DNA from: Clostridia bacterium
GTDB taxonomy: Bacteria; Bacillota; Clostridia; Christensenellales; Christensenellaceae
Assembly: GCA_017439085.1 (NCBI GenBank)
Contig: JAFRTU010000020.1
Span: forward strand, 50,332 to 114,331
Length of the DNA stretch: 64,000 bases
Direction of reading: 5' to 3'
This document shows, piece by piece, positions 1 through 8,886 of this stretch (the stretch's first letter is position 1; each line of letters starts with the position of its first letter). The position numbers and the translations under genes are program-made. The notes below the pieces were generated by a model that saw only the letters and a program-made list of their open reading frames with translations, was not told where the DNA came from and did no database searches.

Positions 1-677
1 ATGAGAAATGGGTCGATATACTTGAAGACCAGTTTTGTTCATGCTCTTTTCCCGTGAAAAAGATAGTAGACGTCGGCTGCGGTACCGGGAGCATTTCCGT
101 ATTGCTCGCAAAGAGAGGCTATACAGTGATCGGAATCGACAGCTCCGAAGGGATGCTCCGGGAGGCCGAGAAGAAGGCAAGGAAAGAGGGAGTAAAGGTC
201 ATATTTTCCCACCAGAAAGCCGAAGAACTGGAGATAGGACGGGCGGATGCGGTAATAATGTGCTGCGACGTGGTGAACTACATAGCTCCGGAGGATCTGA
301 CTAAAGTATTCATGAACATCAGGAAGAGCCTCAAGAAGGGAGCTCTGCTCATATTCGACATAAGCAGTGAGCATAAACTGAGAGATGTCCTCGCAGATGC
401 AGTATTCTATGAAGATTATGACGACTGTTCATATTTCTGGAGGAACACTCTTAACGAAAAGGAAAAATGCGTGGACATGGAACTCACTTTCTTCATCAGG
501 AAGGGAGAACTATACGAGAGAAAGGATGAATACCAGAAACAGTTCATCCATACAGCGGATACCATGAAAGAAAAACTCAGTCTTTCGGGATTTGTCCCCG
601 TATGTATTGAGTTCGGAAAGGACAAGGCACCTTCCCCGGATGCTGAGAGACTTCTTTTCGTGGGAACGGCAGAATAA
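1..677 (+). CDS. class I SAM-dependent methyltransferase, 5' partial
   Basis: The reading frame is open to the left edge (first full codon at base 3) and ends at TAA 675-677, so the true start lies outside the window. An internal GTG at 54 would begin just before motif I and would delete the conserved N-terminal helix, so I do not take it as the start. Motif I (DVGCGTG) is followed by an acidic residue in GIDSSEGML, which should bind the SAM ribose, and by a motif IV-like region (DAVIMCCDVVNYI). This is the Rossmann fold of small-molecule or protein methyltransferases. The substrate cannot be read from sequence. It lies 43 bases upstream of hslO on the same strand. Confidence 0.8.
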   Translation, partial: EKWVDILEDQFCSCSFPVKKIVDVGCGTGSISVLLAKRGYTVIGIDSSEGMLREAEKKARKEGVKVIFSHQKAEELEIGRADAVIMCCDVVNYIAPEDLTKVFMNIRKSLKKGALLIFDISSEHKLRDVLADAVFYEDYDDCSYFWRNTLNEKEKCVDMELTFFIRKGELYERKDEYQKQFIHTADTMKEKLSLSGFVPVCIEFGKDKAPSPDAERLLFVGTAE

Positions 678-720
678 AAACAATATGAAACGGAGGGGCG
701 GCATATTGCCGTACATTTAG

Positions 721-1599
721 ATGAAAGACAGCATCAAAAGATATCTGTTCAACAACGACGTGGTGATCACGGTCTCAAGGACCAGGGATCTGGTCGAAGA
801 GGCAAGAAAACTGCACAATACATATCCGACATGCACTGCAGTCCTCGGAAGGACGCTCACGGGAGCCATCATGATGGGCAGTACCTTAAACAGGAAGGAC
901 ATGCTGCTTACGCTGAGCCTTAACGGGGGAGGTCCTGCAGGCACGGTACTGGCCACGGCAAACGGCAATTGCGAAGTAAAAGGATATATAGATAATCCTT
1001 ACGTGGACATACCGGCCAGGAAGGACGGAAAACTTGACGTAGGCGGAGCACTCGGCAAGGACGGTTTCATCACCGTTACGAGAGATCTCGGGCCGGGGAC
1101 CGAGCCGTATATAGGGAGGACCGCACTCGTTTCAGGGGAGATAGCGGAAGACCTTGCCATGTATTTTCTGAGGTCGGAACAGCATAACACGATAGTTTAT
1201 CTGAGCGTCTGGGTGGATATAGACACAACGGTCATTTCGGCCGGAGGCATGATAATAAGTCCGCTCCCGAACTGCAGCGAGGAGAGTCTATCCTATATAG
1301 AGTCAAAGGTCTTTGACATAGGAAATTACGGAATGATGCTCATGAGCATGGACATTCCTGAGATAATGCAGAAGATATTCGGAGAAAAGGAACTGGAACT
1401 TCTGGATGAAGGAACTCCGGTCTACAGATGCGACTGCAGCGTCGAAAGATTCGAGAGGGGGATAATTTCTCTAGGGAAAAAAGAACTGCAGGAAATAATC
1501 GATGAGGACGGCAAGGCTGAAGTGGTCTGCAGGTTCTGCAATAAGAAATACAGCTTTGACAAAGCTCATCTGATACGACTTCTGAATGAGGCAAAATGA
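721..1599 (+). CDS. hslO: Hsp33 redox-regulated chaperone
   Basis: A 292-residue protein, the normal length for Hsp33. It has the family N-terminal domain and the C-terminal zinc-binding cysteine pairs C237-x-C239 and C270-x-x-C273. In the family these four cysteines hold zinc when reduced and form disulfides under oxidative stress, which turns on holdase activity in the cytoplasm. All four are present, so the switch should work. The TGA stop overlaps the ATG of the next gene (ATGA at 1596-1599), which suggests translational coupling. Identity is firm from the cysteine motifs and overall similarity. Confidence 0.95.
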   Translation: MKDSIKRYLFNNDVVITVSRTRDLVEEARKLHNTYPTCTAVLGRTLTGAIMMGSTLNRKDMLLTLSLNGGGPAGTVLATANGNCEVKGYIDNPYVDIPARKDGKLDVGGALGKDGFITVTRDLGPGTEPYIGRTALVSGEIAEDLAMYFLRSEQHNTIVYLSVWVDIDTTVISAGGMIISPLPNCSEESLSYIESKVFDIGNYGMMLMSMDIPEIMQKIFGEKELELLDEGTPVYRCDCSVERFERGIISLGKKELQEIIDEDGKAEVVCRFCNKKYSFDKAHLIRLLNEAK

Positions 1600-2468
1600 T
1601 GTCGGACTACAAGATAATTGATTTCAGAGGCAGGTTTTCCAAAAGCTACATGAACTGGTACCTGAAGAATAAGGATAAGGTATCCAAACTGGATCAGGAC
1701 AAACAGGATGATCTTTATTATTCCATGTACGGCAAATGGCTCGAGGAACCAAAGGATTGGCTTGACGGGAACAGCCCCGCAAACTATTTCAGGAGCTTTA
1801 CTGACGACAGATATCTCCTTTCAGCTCTCATAGATTATATAAAGGAAGGAATCGAGATCCCCGAATTCCTTACAGATGAGATCGTGGAGAGAGGGGACAG
1901 TCTGTATCCCATACTCCTGAACCTCATATATACAGACAAAGAGGAGGATCTGACTCCACAGCAGTTCGAACAGCTTCTTTCAGAGAGCATGATACTCATC
2001 TCCAGAATGGGTAAGGAGCAGCCTTTCGTGAGGTATATTCAGTTGCTTTCTTCCGTTAAAGAGGAGTCGGAACTCGGAGAGACCCTGGCAGAACTCATCA
2101 GGGAAGATGCTGAGGAATACAGAGATCAGATAATTGCTGTATACAGCACCTCCGAGCAGTACGGAAGGATGGCTTTTCTCGACATACTTTCATCTCTCGG
2201 AAAGAACGATGATACATTTGACCTCATAAAAGAGGAACTTGAAGGGGAAAGTCCTGATCTGGTGTTCCTCTGCGGGTGCATAAACAAGACCCAGGATGAG
2301 AGGTTCATAGATGTTCTGGAGAGTATCCTGAAAAACGGAGAGACGGATTATTTCTCCTTCAAGGAGATCAGCAACACCATTGAGGAATTAGGAGGCAATG
2401 CTCTGGATGAAAAGGATTTTTCCGGAGATGCCCTTTACGACTATCTGAAGGAGCACGATGAGATCTGA
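1596..2468 (+). CDS. hypothetical protein, helical repeat-like
   Basis: I do not recognise this 290-residue protein. It has no signal peptide, membrane segment or catalytic motif. It is rich in Glu, Asp, Leu and Tyr and looks almost wholly alpha-helical. The C-terminal half (about residues 160-290) reads like consecutive HEAT-type helical pairs, as in scaffold or adaptor proteins; that is an impression from hydrophobic spacing, not a match. It starts inside the hslO stop codon and its end overlaps the next gene by 11 bases, so the three are almost certainly one operon. Two adjacent ATG codons (1596 and 1599) are possible starts. Confidence 0.7.
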   Translation: MMSDYKIIDFRGRFSKSYMNWYLKNKDKVSKLDQDKQDDLYYSMYGKWLEEPKDWLDGNSPANYFRSFTDDRYLLSALIDYIKEGIEIPEFLTDEIVERGDSLYPILLNLIYTDKEEDLTPQQFEQLLSESMILISRMGKEQPFVRYIQLLSSVKEESELGETLAELIREDAEEYRDQIIAVYSTSEQYGRMAFLDILSSLGKNDDTFDLIKEELEGESPDLVFLCGCINKTQDERFIDVLESILKNGETDYFSFKEISNTIEELGGNALDEKDFSGDALYDYLKEHDEI

Positions 2469-3588
2469 CAAGAACTTTACCTGTTATGCCTCATGTTCTT
2501 TCGGGCTGGAGAAGATCGTGGCTCTGGAACTGGAGGCTCTGGGACTTAAAGAAATAAGGATAAAGGACGCAAGAGTATATTTCAATGCTGACACAGAGGA
2601 ACTTGCAAGAGCAAACCTGTGGCTCCGCTCGGCAGACAGGATATATATAGTCCTCAGAGAATTCACCGCGAAGACTTTTGACGAACTGTTCAGTGAGGTC
2701 AACAGCATAGAATGGGAGGCTTTACTGGAGAAGGATGAGGCAATTCCCGTGAGCGGAGATGCGGTGCAATCCGTCCTCATGAGCGTTTCCGACATACAGT
2801 CGGTCACAAAGAAGGCAATAGTCGAAAGACTGCGTGAAAAATGGCATGTCAACTATCTTTCTGAAAAGGGAAACCGTGTACCCATATATGTCAGTACTGT
2901 CAGAGATGCCTTTACCGTTGCAGTGAATACCAGCGGGGAAGGGCTTAACAGAAGGGGCTACAGGGTAAAAAATGTCCAGGCACCTCTCAGGGAAACCCTT
3001 GCAGCAGGAATAATCTCAATTTCCAGATGGAAGGACAGACCTTTCTATGACATAATGTGCGGTTCGGGCACGATAGTGATAGAAGCAGCCCTGAAAGCAT
3101 GCAACATCGCTCCCGGACTCAGAAGACAGTTTGCTCTCACCGGATTCGGAAGAGACTGGGCACATGCGATGAAGAACGAGAAGGAAAAGGCACAGGAAGG
3201 GATAATTAAGGAACCGGATGTGGAGATAAGAGGCTCCGATATAGATCCCGTAGCACTTGATATAGCACGGTATCATGCAAAGAGAGCAGGAGTAGCCGAT
3301 CTGATAAGGTTTGAGAAGAAGGATGCACTTGTATTCACGCCTGAAACGGCTACGGGTACGCTCATCACAAATCCTCCCTATGCGGTTAGGCTCGGGAACA
3401 ATGAAGAGATAGCGGAACTGTACAGGAAGATGGGGGAGACGTTAAGACCGCTCAGCGGATTCAGACAGTATTTCATATGTGCAGATCCTGAGTTCCCGGT
3501 GCATTACGGAATGAAGGAAGACAGCAGGAGGAAACTGTACAACGGAAACATCATGTGCTATCTATTTCAGTATTTCAGGAACAGATAA
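2458..3588 (+). CDS. THUMP-domain class I RNA methyltransferase (YpsC/RlmL-like)
   Basis: A 376-residue protein with an N-terminal ferredoxin-like/THUMP RNA-binding region (about 1-160) and a C-terminal Rossmann methyltransferase. Motif I appears as DIMCGSGTI, the acidic SAM-binding loop as GSDIDPVAL, and the catalytic N6/N2-methylation motif NPPY at about residues 303-306. This matches the YpsC/RlmL-N family, which methylates guanine in 23S rRNA; the exact target here is inferred only. The start lies within the end of the preceding gene (overlap 2458-2468). A bidirectional terminator follows at once. Confidence 0.88.
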   Translation: MRSDKNFTCYASCSFGLEKIVALELEALGLKEIRIKDARVYFNADTEELARANLWLRSADRIYIVLREFTAKTFDELFSEVNSIEWEALLEKDEAIPVSGDAVQSVLMSVSDIQSVTKKAIVERLREKWHVNYLSEKGNRVPIYVSTVRDAFTVAVNTSGEGLNRRGYRVKNVQAPLRETLAAGIISISRWKDRPFYDIMCGSGTIVIEAALKACNIAPGLRRQFALTGFGRDWAHAMKNEKEKAQEGIIKEPDVEIRGSDIDPVALDIARYHAKRAGVADLIRFEKKDALVFTPETATGTLITNPPYAVRLGNNEEIAELYRKMGETLRPLSGFRQYFICADPEFPVHYGMKEDSRRKLYNGNIMCYLFQYFRNR

Positions 3589-3591
3589 ATG

Positions 3592-3623
3592 AAAAAGCTC
3601 AGGATATATCACCTGAGCTTTTT

Positions 3624-3624
<1 letters not shown>
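3592..3624. terminator. bidirectional intrinsic terminator
   Basis: The inverted repeat AAAAGCTCAGG / CCTGAGCTTTT has a short AT-rich loop and T runs on both strands. It can end the methyltransferase operon on the plus strand and the tRNA operon on the minus strand. Confidence 0.85.
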
Positions 3625-3702
<78 letters not shown>

Positions 3703-3703
3703 A

Positions 3704-3779
3704 TGGAGCCAACGGGGGGACTCGAACCCCCGACCTACTGATTACGAATCAGTTGCGCTACCGACTGCGCCACGTGGGC
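3704..3779 (-). tRNA. tRNA-Thr (CGT anticodon)
   Basis: Cloverleaf on the minus strand with anticodon stem ACTGA/TCAGT, loop TTCGTAA (anticodon CGT, codon ACG), T-stem GGGGG/CCCCC, discriminator T and encoded CCA. The acceptor stem GCCCACG/CGTTGGC has one mismatch (C4 opposite U69); A at position 4 would make it perfect. It lies three bases from tRNA-Pro. Confidence 0.92.
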
Positions 3780-3800
3780 ACACCTTACATACGTGTGAAT

Positions 3801-3828
3801 TCTATACTAAAAGAGGATGTCTTGTCAA
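3801..3828 (-). promoter_or_regulatory. sigma-A promoter for the Thr-Pro tRNA unit
   Basis: On the minus strand a consensus TTGACA (3823-3828) is separated by 16 bases from TATAGA (3801-3806), about 20 bases ahead of tRNA-Thr. Confidence 0.75.
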
Positions 3829-3842
3829 TTCAAATAATGCTT

Positions 3843-3872
3843 TTTGGGAAAACTCGAATGTTAGTTCCCAAA
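3843..3872. repeat. inverted repeat, 8-bp arms
   Basis: TTTGGGAA (3843-3850) and TTCCCAAA (3865-3872) form perfect arms around a 14-base spacer, between the tRNA promoter and the S-component gene. It has no U tract typical of a terminator and could be an operator. No regulator gene lies nearby. Confidence 0.4.
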
Positions 3873-3875
3873 CAT

Positions 3876-3904
3876 TTGACTTTTCGGTGATAAAATTGTT
3901 CTAT
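3876..3904 (+). promoter_or_regulatory. possible promoter for the ECF S-component gene
   Basis: TTGACT (3876-3881), 17 bases, then TTCTAT (3899-3904). The -35 is good and the -10 poor. It lies 29 bases ahead of the start codon. Confidence 0.35.
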
Positions 3905-3933
3905 TAGAGAAAAGATTTAAAAGAGGGAAGATA

Positions 3934-4464
3934 ATGAAAAAAGAGATCAAATTGAGGGGAGTCATCTTTTCCGCACTGCTGGTAGCGATAGCAGTGGTGC
4001 TTAAGGTGTACCTGGGGATACCGGTGAACATGTTCGGAGGATTCATAAAGGATATCAACCTTTCTCCGTCGGTGATAATGCTGGCAGGCATCTATATGGG
4101 CCCGCTCTATGGAGGTATAGTGGGAGGACTGACAGATATCCTGGCATTCATCATAAGGCCTCTTGGAGCTTACAACCCGCTGTTTACGATAACAAACATA
4201 TTAATGGGAGTGATACCAGGTCTGTTCTTCATGCATAATGAGGAGCACAGCCTAAAAAGAGTTGCTGTGGCAGTTGCTGTCACACAGACGATATGTTCAT
4301 TCATAGTGAACACCCTGATACTGATCATTCTCGGATACATGCCCGCAAAGATCGCCTGGTTCAGGGCTCTCTCTACATTCGTCCTGTTACCGGTGCACAT
4401 GTTTATCGTGTATACGATACTGAAGATGCTTGATAAAGCTATAACAATAGATATGAAAGGCTGA
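3934..4464 (+). CDS. folT: ECF transporter S component, folate (FolT) type
   Basis: A 176-residue membrane protein with about five or six hydrophobic segments and a short positive N-terminus, the usual size of an energy-coupling-factor substrate-binding subunit. The stretch INLSPSVIMLAGIYMGP followed by GGLTDILAFI and GAYNPLFTITN resembles the folate-type S components. Such proteins bind a vitamin and are driven by a shared EcfA-A'-T module, which is not in this window. It runs into maf with a three-base gap. Folate as substrate is a family-level inference; another vitamin is possible. Confidence 0.75.
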   Translation: MKKEIKLRGVIFSALLVAIAVVLKVYLGIPVNMFGGFIKDINLSPSVIMLAGIYMGPLYGGIVGGLTDILAFIIRPLGAYNPLFTITNILMGVIPGLFFMHNEEHSLKRVAVAVAVTQTICSFIVNTLILIILGYMPAKIAWFRALSTFVLLPVHMFIVYTILKMLDKAITIDMKG

Positions 4465-4467
4465 TAG

Positions 4468-5022
4468 ATGAGATTCGTTCTGGCTTCAAAATCTCCGAGG
4501 AGGAAAGAACTTCTCAAGAAGATAATTCCTGATTTCGACATAAGGGTTTCCGATGCTGATGAAACGGTCGAAGAGACTGATTGCTCGAGGACTGTAATGG
4601 TACTCTCAAGGAGAAAGGCATTTGCCGTAGATGCCCACGAAGATGAAGTGGTCATAGGTGCTGATACTCTCGTGGAATTCGAAGGTGATGCGCTCGGGAA
4701 ACCCTCTGACAGAGAGGACGCCAGAGATATGCTGATGAAACTCAGCGGCAACAGACACCTGGTCCATACAGGAGTTACTATCAGATACGGAAAAGAGATC
4801 AGGAGTTTCGTGGAGACTACGGAGGTCTGGTTCGGGAACATAAGGAAAGAAGATCTTGAGTGGTATCTCGACAATGCGGAATACCTTGACAAGGCAGGGG
4901 CATACGGGATACAGGATGATGCAGCCATCTTCGTGGAGAGGATAAGCGGAGATATATACAATGTCATAGGCTTTCCCGTCTACAGAGTAAGGGAAACGCT
5001 GGTTCAGATGGGTCTCCTCTGA
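4468..5022 (+). CDS. maf: Maf-type nucleoside triphosphate pyrophosphatase
   Basis: A 184-residue cytoplasmic Maf protein. The N-terminal LASKSPRRKELL loop and the GADTLVEFEGDALGKP segment, with the catalytic Asp, are both present. The family hydrolyses non-canonical nucleotides (for example dTTP/UTP or modified forms) to monophosphates and is linked to septum formation in Bacillus. Its location directly upstream of mreC-mreD is the classical maf-mre arrangement, although here a hairpin separates it from mreC. Substrate class cannot be fixed from sequence alone. Confidence 0.92.
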   Translation: MRFVLASKSPRRKELLKKIIPDFDIRVSDADETVEETDCSRTVMVLSRRKAFAVDAHEDEVVIGADTLVEFEGDALGKPSDREDARDMLMKLSGNRHLVHTGVTIRYGKEIRSFVETTEVWFGNIRKEDLEWYLDNAEYLDKAGAYGIQDDAAIFVERISGDIYNVIGFPVYRVRETLVQMGLL

Positions 5023-5055
5023 ATAGTGAATTTTTTAATAATATGTTTGACCGGC

Positions 5056-5092
5056 AAAAAGATTATATCCTTGAGTGTGATATAATCTTTTT
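5056..5092. terminator. intrinsic terminator between maf and mreC
   Basis: AAAAGATTATAT pairs with ATATAATCTTTT across a short loop, with T-rich sequence after it. It separates the folT-maf transcript from mreC. Confidence 0.75.
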
Positions 5093-5117
5093 ACTTTATA
5101 TGATATGGTGAGGCAGT

Positions 5118-5939
5118 ATGAACGTTTCCAAGAACCGACCAATGATAGTAGCGATCATTGCAATAATAGTACTACTGGTGCTGGTGATATCCACATCGAA
5201 TACTGATTCCGCAAAGGGACCTGTTAGTATTGCCGGAAACATCATAAGGCCTGTTCAGAGTTTCTTCTTCGGTCTGGGAAGGAAAGCCTCAGGGAACGAA
5301 GACAAGAACGTAGGAACATGGAAGGAAAAATACGAGAAACTCCTTGCAGAGCAGGAAAAATACGAAGAGATGCTGAAAAACTATGAGGAGCTGAAGGCGG
5401 AGAATGACCGTCTGAGCGAGCTTCTCAATTATGTAGGCAATATAGAGTACGACATCTGCACTGCGGACATAATAGGAACGACTCCTTCCGAGTGGTTCAA
5501 TGAGTTCGTTGTAAATGCCGGATTGGACAAGGGTATCACGAAGGACATGGTCGTATACAACAAGGACGGTCTGGTGGGAAGGATCACATATTCCGCCAAA
5601 GGATACTCCAGAGGCATATCCATAATGGATGAGAGCAGCGGTATAGCAGTAATGGTCGAAAGGACCAGGGAAAATGCCATACTGAGCCCGATAGAAGGGA
5701 CCAGCAATGAACTGGAGCTTCTGTATCTCAGGGACAATGCCGACATAGTTCCCGGAGATGTCATAATCACTTCCGGTATAGGAGGCATCTATCCTAAGGG
5801 CATCCAGGTAGGAAAGGTGATAGAGGTCAGTACAGAAAATGCCCGTGAAAAAAAGGTAAAGATACTGAGCACCGTCGATTTTGATCATATCGAAGAAGTG
5901 ACGATTGTGCTCCATGTTTATAATGAGGGGACAGACTGA
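5118..5939 (+). CDS. mreC: rod shape-determining protein MreC
   Basis: A 273-residue protein with one N-terminal membrane helix (about 9-27), a coiled coil (about 65-110, rich in Lys/Glu heptads) and the beta-barrel domain with the family motifs VGRI and ITSGIGGIYPKGIQVG. MreC sits outside the membrane and links the elongasome (PBP2-RodA) to MreB filaments. No mreB is in this window. Its stop overlaps mreD by one base, and mreC-mreD-PBP2-rodA follow without gaps, so they form a single elongation operon. Confidence 0.95.
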   Translation: MNVSKNRPMIVAIIAIIVLLVLVISTSNTDSAKGPVSIAGNIIRPVQSFFFGLGRKASGNEDKNVGTWKEKYEKLLAEQEKYEEMLKNYEELKAENDRLSELLNYVGNIEYDICTADIIGTTPSEWFNEFVVNAGLDKGITKDMVVYNKDGLVGRITYSAKGYSRGISIMDESSGIAVMVERTRENAILSPIEGTSNELELLYLRDNADIVPGDVIITSGIGGIYPKGIQVGKVIEVSTENAREKKVKILSTVDFDHIEEVTIVLHVYNEGTD

Positions 5940-6454
5940 TGAGATATCTCCTCCTTGAAGCGATCGCGTTTATCAGCATGGTTTTTACTTCAGCTCTATC
6001 TCCCAACTTTACTTTGCTAGGAGTTCAGGGAGATATTCTTTTTGCTGTCATGCTGGCGATGGTATACATGGAGAAGAGGCTGACTCCGGTCCTTTTTGCT
6101 GCGTTAAATGCTCTTATCTTTGATGCCCTGTTTGCGAGAGCAATAGGCTTCTATACTTTACAGTATCTGGTCGCGGGCCTTTTCTTCTATCTGATGATCG
6201 CAAAAAGAGAGGATTCATTCCTTGTATATATCATAACTGCTGAGGTCACCTGGATATTGAAGGAAGTATTCGGTGTTTTGCTCTGCATGCTCACCGACAA
6301 TCCGATGAATCTGTGGACAAGACTGAGAGTTTATTCTCTTCCCGGGCTTGTCATACACCTTATATTGTTTACGGTCTTCTACCTTATATTCTCAAGGGTA
6401 TACAGGCTGAAGGCCATAAGGCCTTCCACGATGATTGACGAAAGGGATTTCTGA
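5939..6454 (+). CDS. mreD: rod shape-determining protein MreD
   Basis: A 171-residue polytopic membrane protein with about five hydrophobic helices and the usual MreD size. It is identified mainly by hydropathy, the segment DALFARAIGFYTLQYL typical of Firmicute MreD, and its place directly after mreC (TGATG junction at 5937-5941). MreD works with MreC in the elongasome. The PBP2 start follows one base after its stop codon. Confidence 0.9.
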   Translation: MRYLLLEAIAFISMVFTSALSPNFTLLGVQGDILFAVMLAMVYMEKRLTPVLFAALNALIFDALFARAIGFYTLQYLVAGLFFYLMIAKREDSFLVYIITAEVTWILKEVFGVLLCMLTDNPMNLWTRLRVYSLPGLVIHLILFTVFYLIFSRVYRLKAIRPSTMIDERDF

Positions 6455-6455
6455 G

Positions 6456-8879
6456 ATGTTTGAAAAGATAAAGATCAGGTATATAACCAGTTTTATCATC
6501 ATCATGCTCATATCTGCGGTCATGGTCCTGAAGATCTTCGGACTTAAGGCCCCTGAACAGGAAAACGCCATGAACAAAAATGTGGTGAGTGTTTCCGTGC
6601 CCGGAAAGAGAGGCTCCATCTATGACAGGAACGGAGTTCTTCTTGCATATGATGAAGAGGCATATGACGTGATCTTCTATCGCGACCCCGTAGACAATGC
6701 ATCGTCCGACAGAGCCCGCTATACCCAGATCTTCATGGACTGCATCGAAATAATAGAAAAGAACGGTGACAAGCTGTCAAATTCATTCCTCATTACGAAA
6801 AAAGAGGATGGTAAATTCGTGTACAACATCTCCAGTGAGCTCACCGAAGAGCAGAGGACGAGCCGTATAGACAGATGGTGCTCAAACATGCAGATCTCCG
6901 ATCCGGAGATGGAGCCTGAAGATATCTATTACGATCTAAGGAACAGGTTCAGGATCCCGGAGAACGTCTCCTATGAAGAGGCAGTCAAGATCCTCTCCAT
7001 ATGGCAGGAAGTCCAGAACAACATGTACCAGTCATATAAGAAGGTCACCATAGCCACCAACGTTAGTCTGGAGACAGTGTATGAACTGGAGACAAGAGGT
7101 GAAGAGCTTAAAGGAGTGGAGATAGCTCAATCATATGTCAGGATATACCCGAAAAAGGAAGTGGCCTCAAATATCATCGGATATCTCGGAAGGATAGTAG
7201 ATAACCAGGAGCTTGAAGAAAAGAAGGAAAAGGGATATACCGCAGAGACACTGCTCGGAAAGATAGGCATCGAAGCCACGATGGAGGAATATCTCACAGG
7301 ATCTATCACCGGAAGGCTTGGAACAAAGACATATATCCTTGATGACAAGGGAAGCATTAAAAGAGTGGCGAACTACGTGGCTCCGGGTCAGGGAGACAGT
7401 GTGGTACTCACTATAGACATAGGACTTCAGGAAGTCGCCGAGAAGGCACTTGCCGAAAATGTAAAGAAGATAAGAAGAGAACAGGAGCAGACTTATGCAA
7501 GAAACAGGTCCAAATACGACAAACTCTTGAATGAGAGAGCTGTGAAGACCCTTTCTCTTGCTAATTCAGGAGCCGCCATCGTCATGGAGGTCAAGACCTG
7601 CAATGTACTTGCTCTTGCAAGATATCCATCATTTGACAATAACCTGTTTACCGGAGGTATTTCAGAAGAGGATTACAAGGCGCTCCTGGAACAGGAAGGA
7701 GCACCTTTGTTCGACAACTCCATCTCCTCCACATCAACGCCCGGTTCCATATTCAAGATGGCCACTGCTCTTGCGGGACTCATGGAGGGGAAGATAAAGG
7801 TCAACTCGGTGATAGATGACTCCGGACCGTATGACAAATACGTGTCGGAAGGAGCGGACGCTCCTGCATGCTGGGTAAAACCGAGATACAGCAAACATGG
7901 AAAGCAGACTGTTATCTCTGCCCTCAAGAACAGCTGCAACTACTTCTTCTTTGAAGTTGCGGACAGACTGGGCATAGACAAACTGACGGAATGGGTCGGG
8001 CGACTCGGGATGACTTCAAAGACCGGGATCCAGCTTACGGGAGAGGCTGTAGGGTGGATAGGTGGGCCGAAGATAATATATGACAGTTCCCTGCCCATAA
8101 ATGACCAGAAGACAAGCAGACCCCTCCTTGTATACAATAAACTGAAAAACCAACTTGAAGGTTACGGAGAGGACAGGGGAGTCACTTACACCGAGGAACA
8201 GCTCGAAGAGGCAACGCTGGGTCTTATAAAGCTTGTGGATCTCCAGAGGCTGGATATCGGACCCGAGATAAGGGAAGTATTGAGCAGAGTGCTCGACATA
8301 CCGACTAACGTGGTGTTAAGAAGAGGCTGGACGAGCGAGATAATGTCGACTCTGATTGAACTCATATGGACGCCGACAGATACCGTAACCCAGGGGATAG
8401 GAGCGACTCCTACACAGCTGACTCCTATAGCCGTCGCAAGATATCTCTGTGCAATTAGCAATGGTGGAAGGGTATATACTGCAAATATCCTGAAACGGAT
8501 AGTCGACAGCAGGGGTAAGACTATCGTAGACAGCAAGGCCGAGCTTCTCGAGGACCTTCATATTCCGGAGGAATACAGCGAGGCGATAATGGAAGGGATG
8601 GAGCAGGTCGTCTCCTGGGAAAACAGAGGTACAGCAGGCTCCGCATTCCTGGACTTCAAGTACAGAAAGATACTTGCCGGCAAAACGGGTACAGCACCTA
8701 TCTCGAACATCGACCTTGAAGACAATATCTGGCTCTGCCTGGTGGCTCCGAAAGAAGATCCGGAGATCGCAGTAGTTTTGTTCGTTCCGAACGGACTAAG
8801 CGACAGCAAGGTGTATGATACGGCGAAAGCCATAATCACCTATTATTTTGATCAGAAGGAAGCTGAAAAGAACAGCTGA
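6456..8879 (+). CDS. mrdA: penicillin-binding protein 2 (elongasome transpeptidase)
   Basis: An 807-residue class B PBP. I use ATG 6456, preceded by AAAGGGA at 6441-6447, rather than the in-frame TTG at 6435 inside mreD. There is one N-terminal membrane helix (about 8-25), a dimerisation domain starting near GKRGSIYDRNG, and a transpeptidase domain with SxxK (SIFK near residue 430), SxN (SCN near 492) and KTG (near 743). It cross-links peptidoglycan during cell elongation together with the downstream RodA. The distance between SxN and KTG is about 250 residues, longer than in Bacillus PBP2a, because of an extra charged segment (see findings). Confidence 0.93.
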   Translation: MFEKIKIRYITSFIIIMLISAVMVLKIFGLKAPEQENAMNKNVVSVSVPGKRGSIYDRNGVLLAYDEEAYDVIFYRDPVDNASSDRARYTQIFMDCIEIIEKNGDKLSNSFLITKKEDGKFVYNISSELTEEQRTSRIDRWCSNMQISDPEMEPEDIYYDLRNRFRIPENVSYEEAVKILSIWQEVQNNMYQSYKKVTIATNVSLETVYELETRGEELKGVEIAQSYVRIYPKKEVASNIIGYLGRIVDNQELEEKKEKGYTAETLLGKIGIEATMEEYLTGSITGRLGTKTYILDDKGSIKRVANYVAPGQGDSVVLTIDIGLQEVAEKALAENVKKIRREQEQTYARNRSKYDKLLNERAVKTLSLANSGAAIVMEVKTCNVLALARYPSFDNNLFTGGISEEDYKALLEQEGAPLFDNSISSTSTPGSIFKMATALAGLMEGKIKVNSVIDDSGPYDKYVSEGADAPACWVKPRYSKHGKQTVISALKNSCNYFFFEVADRLGIDKLTEWVGRLGMTSKTGIQLTGEAVGWIGGPKIIYDSSLPINDQKTSRPLLVYNKLKNQLEGYGEDRGVTYTEEQLEEATLGLIKLVDLQRLDIGPEIREVLSRVLDIPTNVVLRRGWTSEIMSTLIELIWTPTDTVTQGIGATPTQLTPIAVARYLCAISNGGRVYTANILKRIVDSRGKTIVDSKAELLEDLHIPEEYSEAIMEGMEQVVSWENRGTAGSAFLDFKYRKILAGKTGTAPISNIDLEDNIWLCLVAPKEDPEIAVVLFVPNGLSDSKVYDTAKAIITYYFDQKEAEKNS

Positions 8880-8886
8880 CAGGGAT

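Noticed and set aside
3934..4464. THF riboswitch in front of the folate-type S component
   Set aside because: The roughly 100 bases upstream hold only a simple palindrome; none of the conserved THF riboswitch segments could be found.
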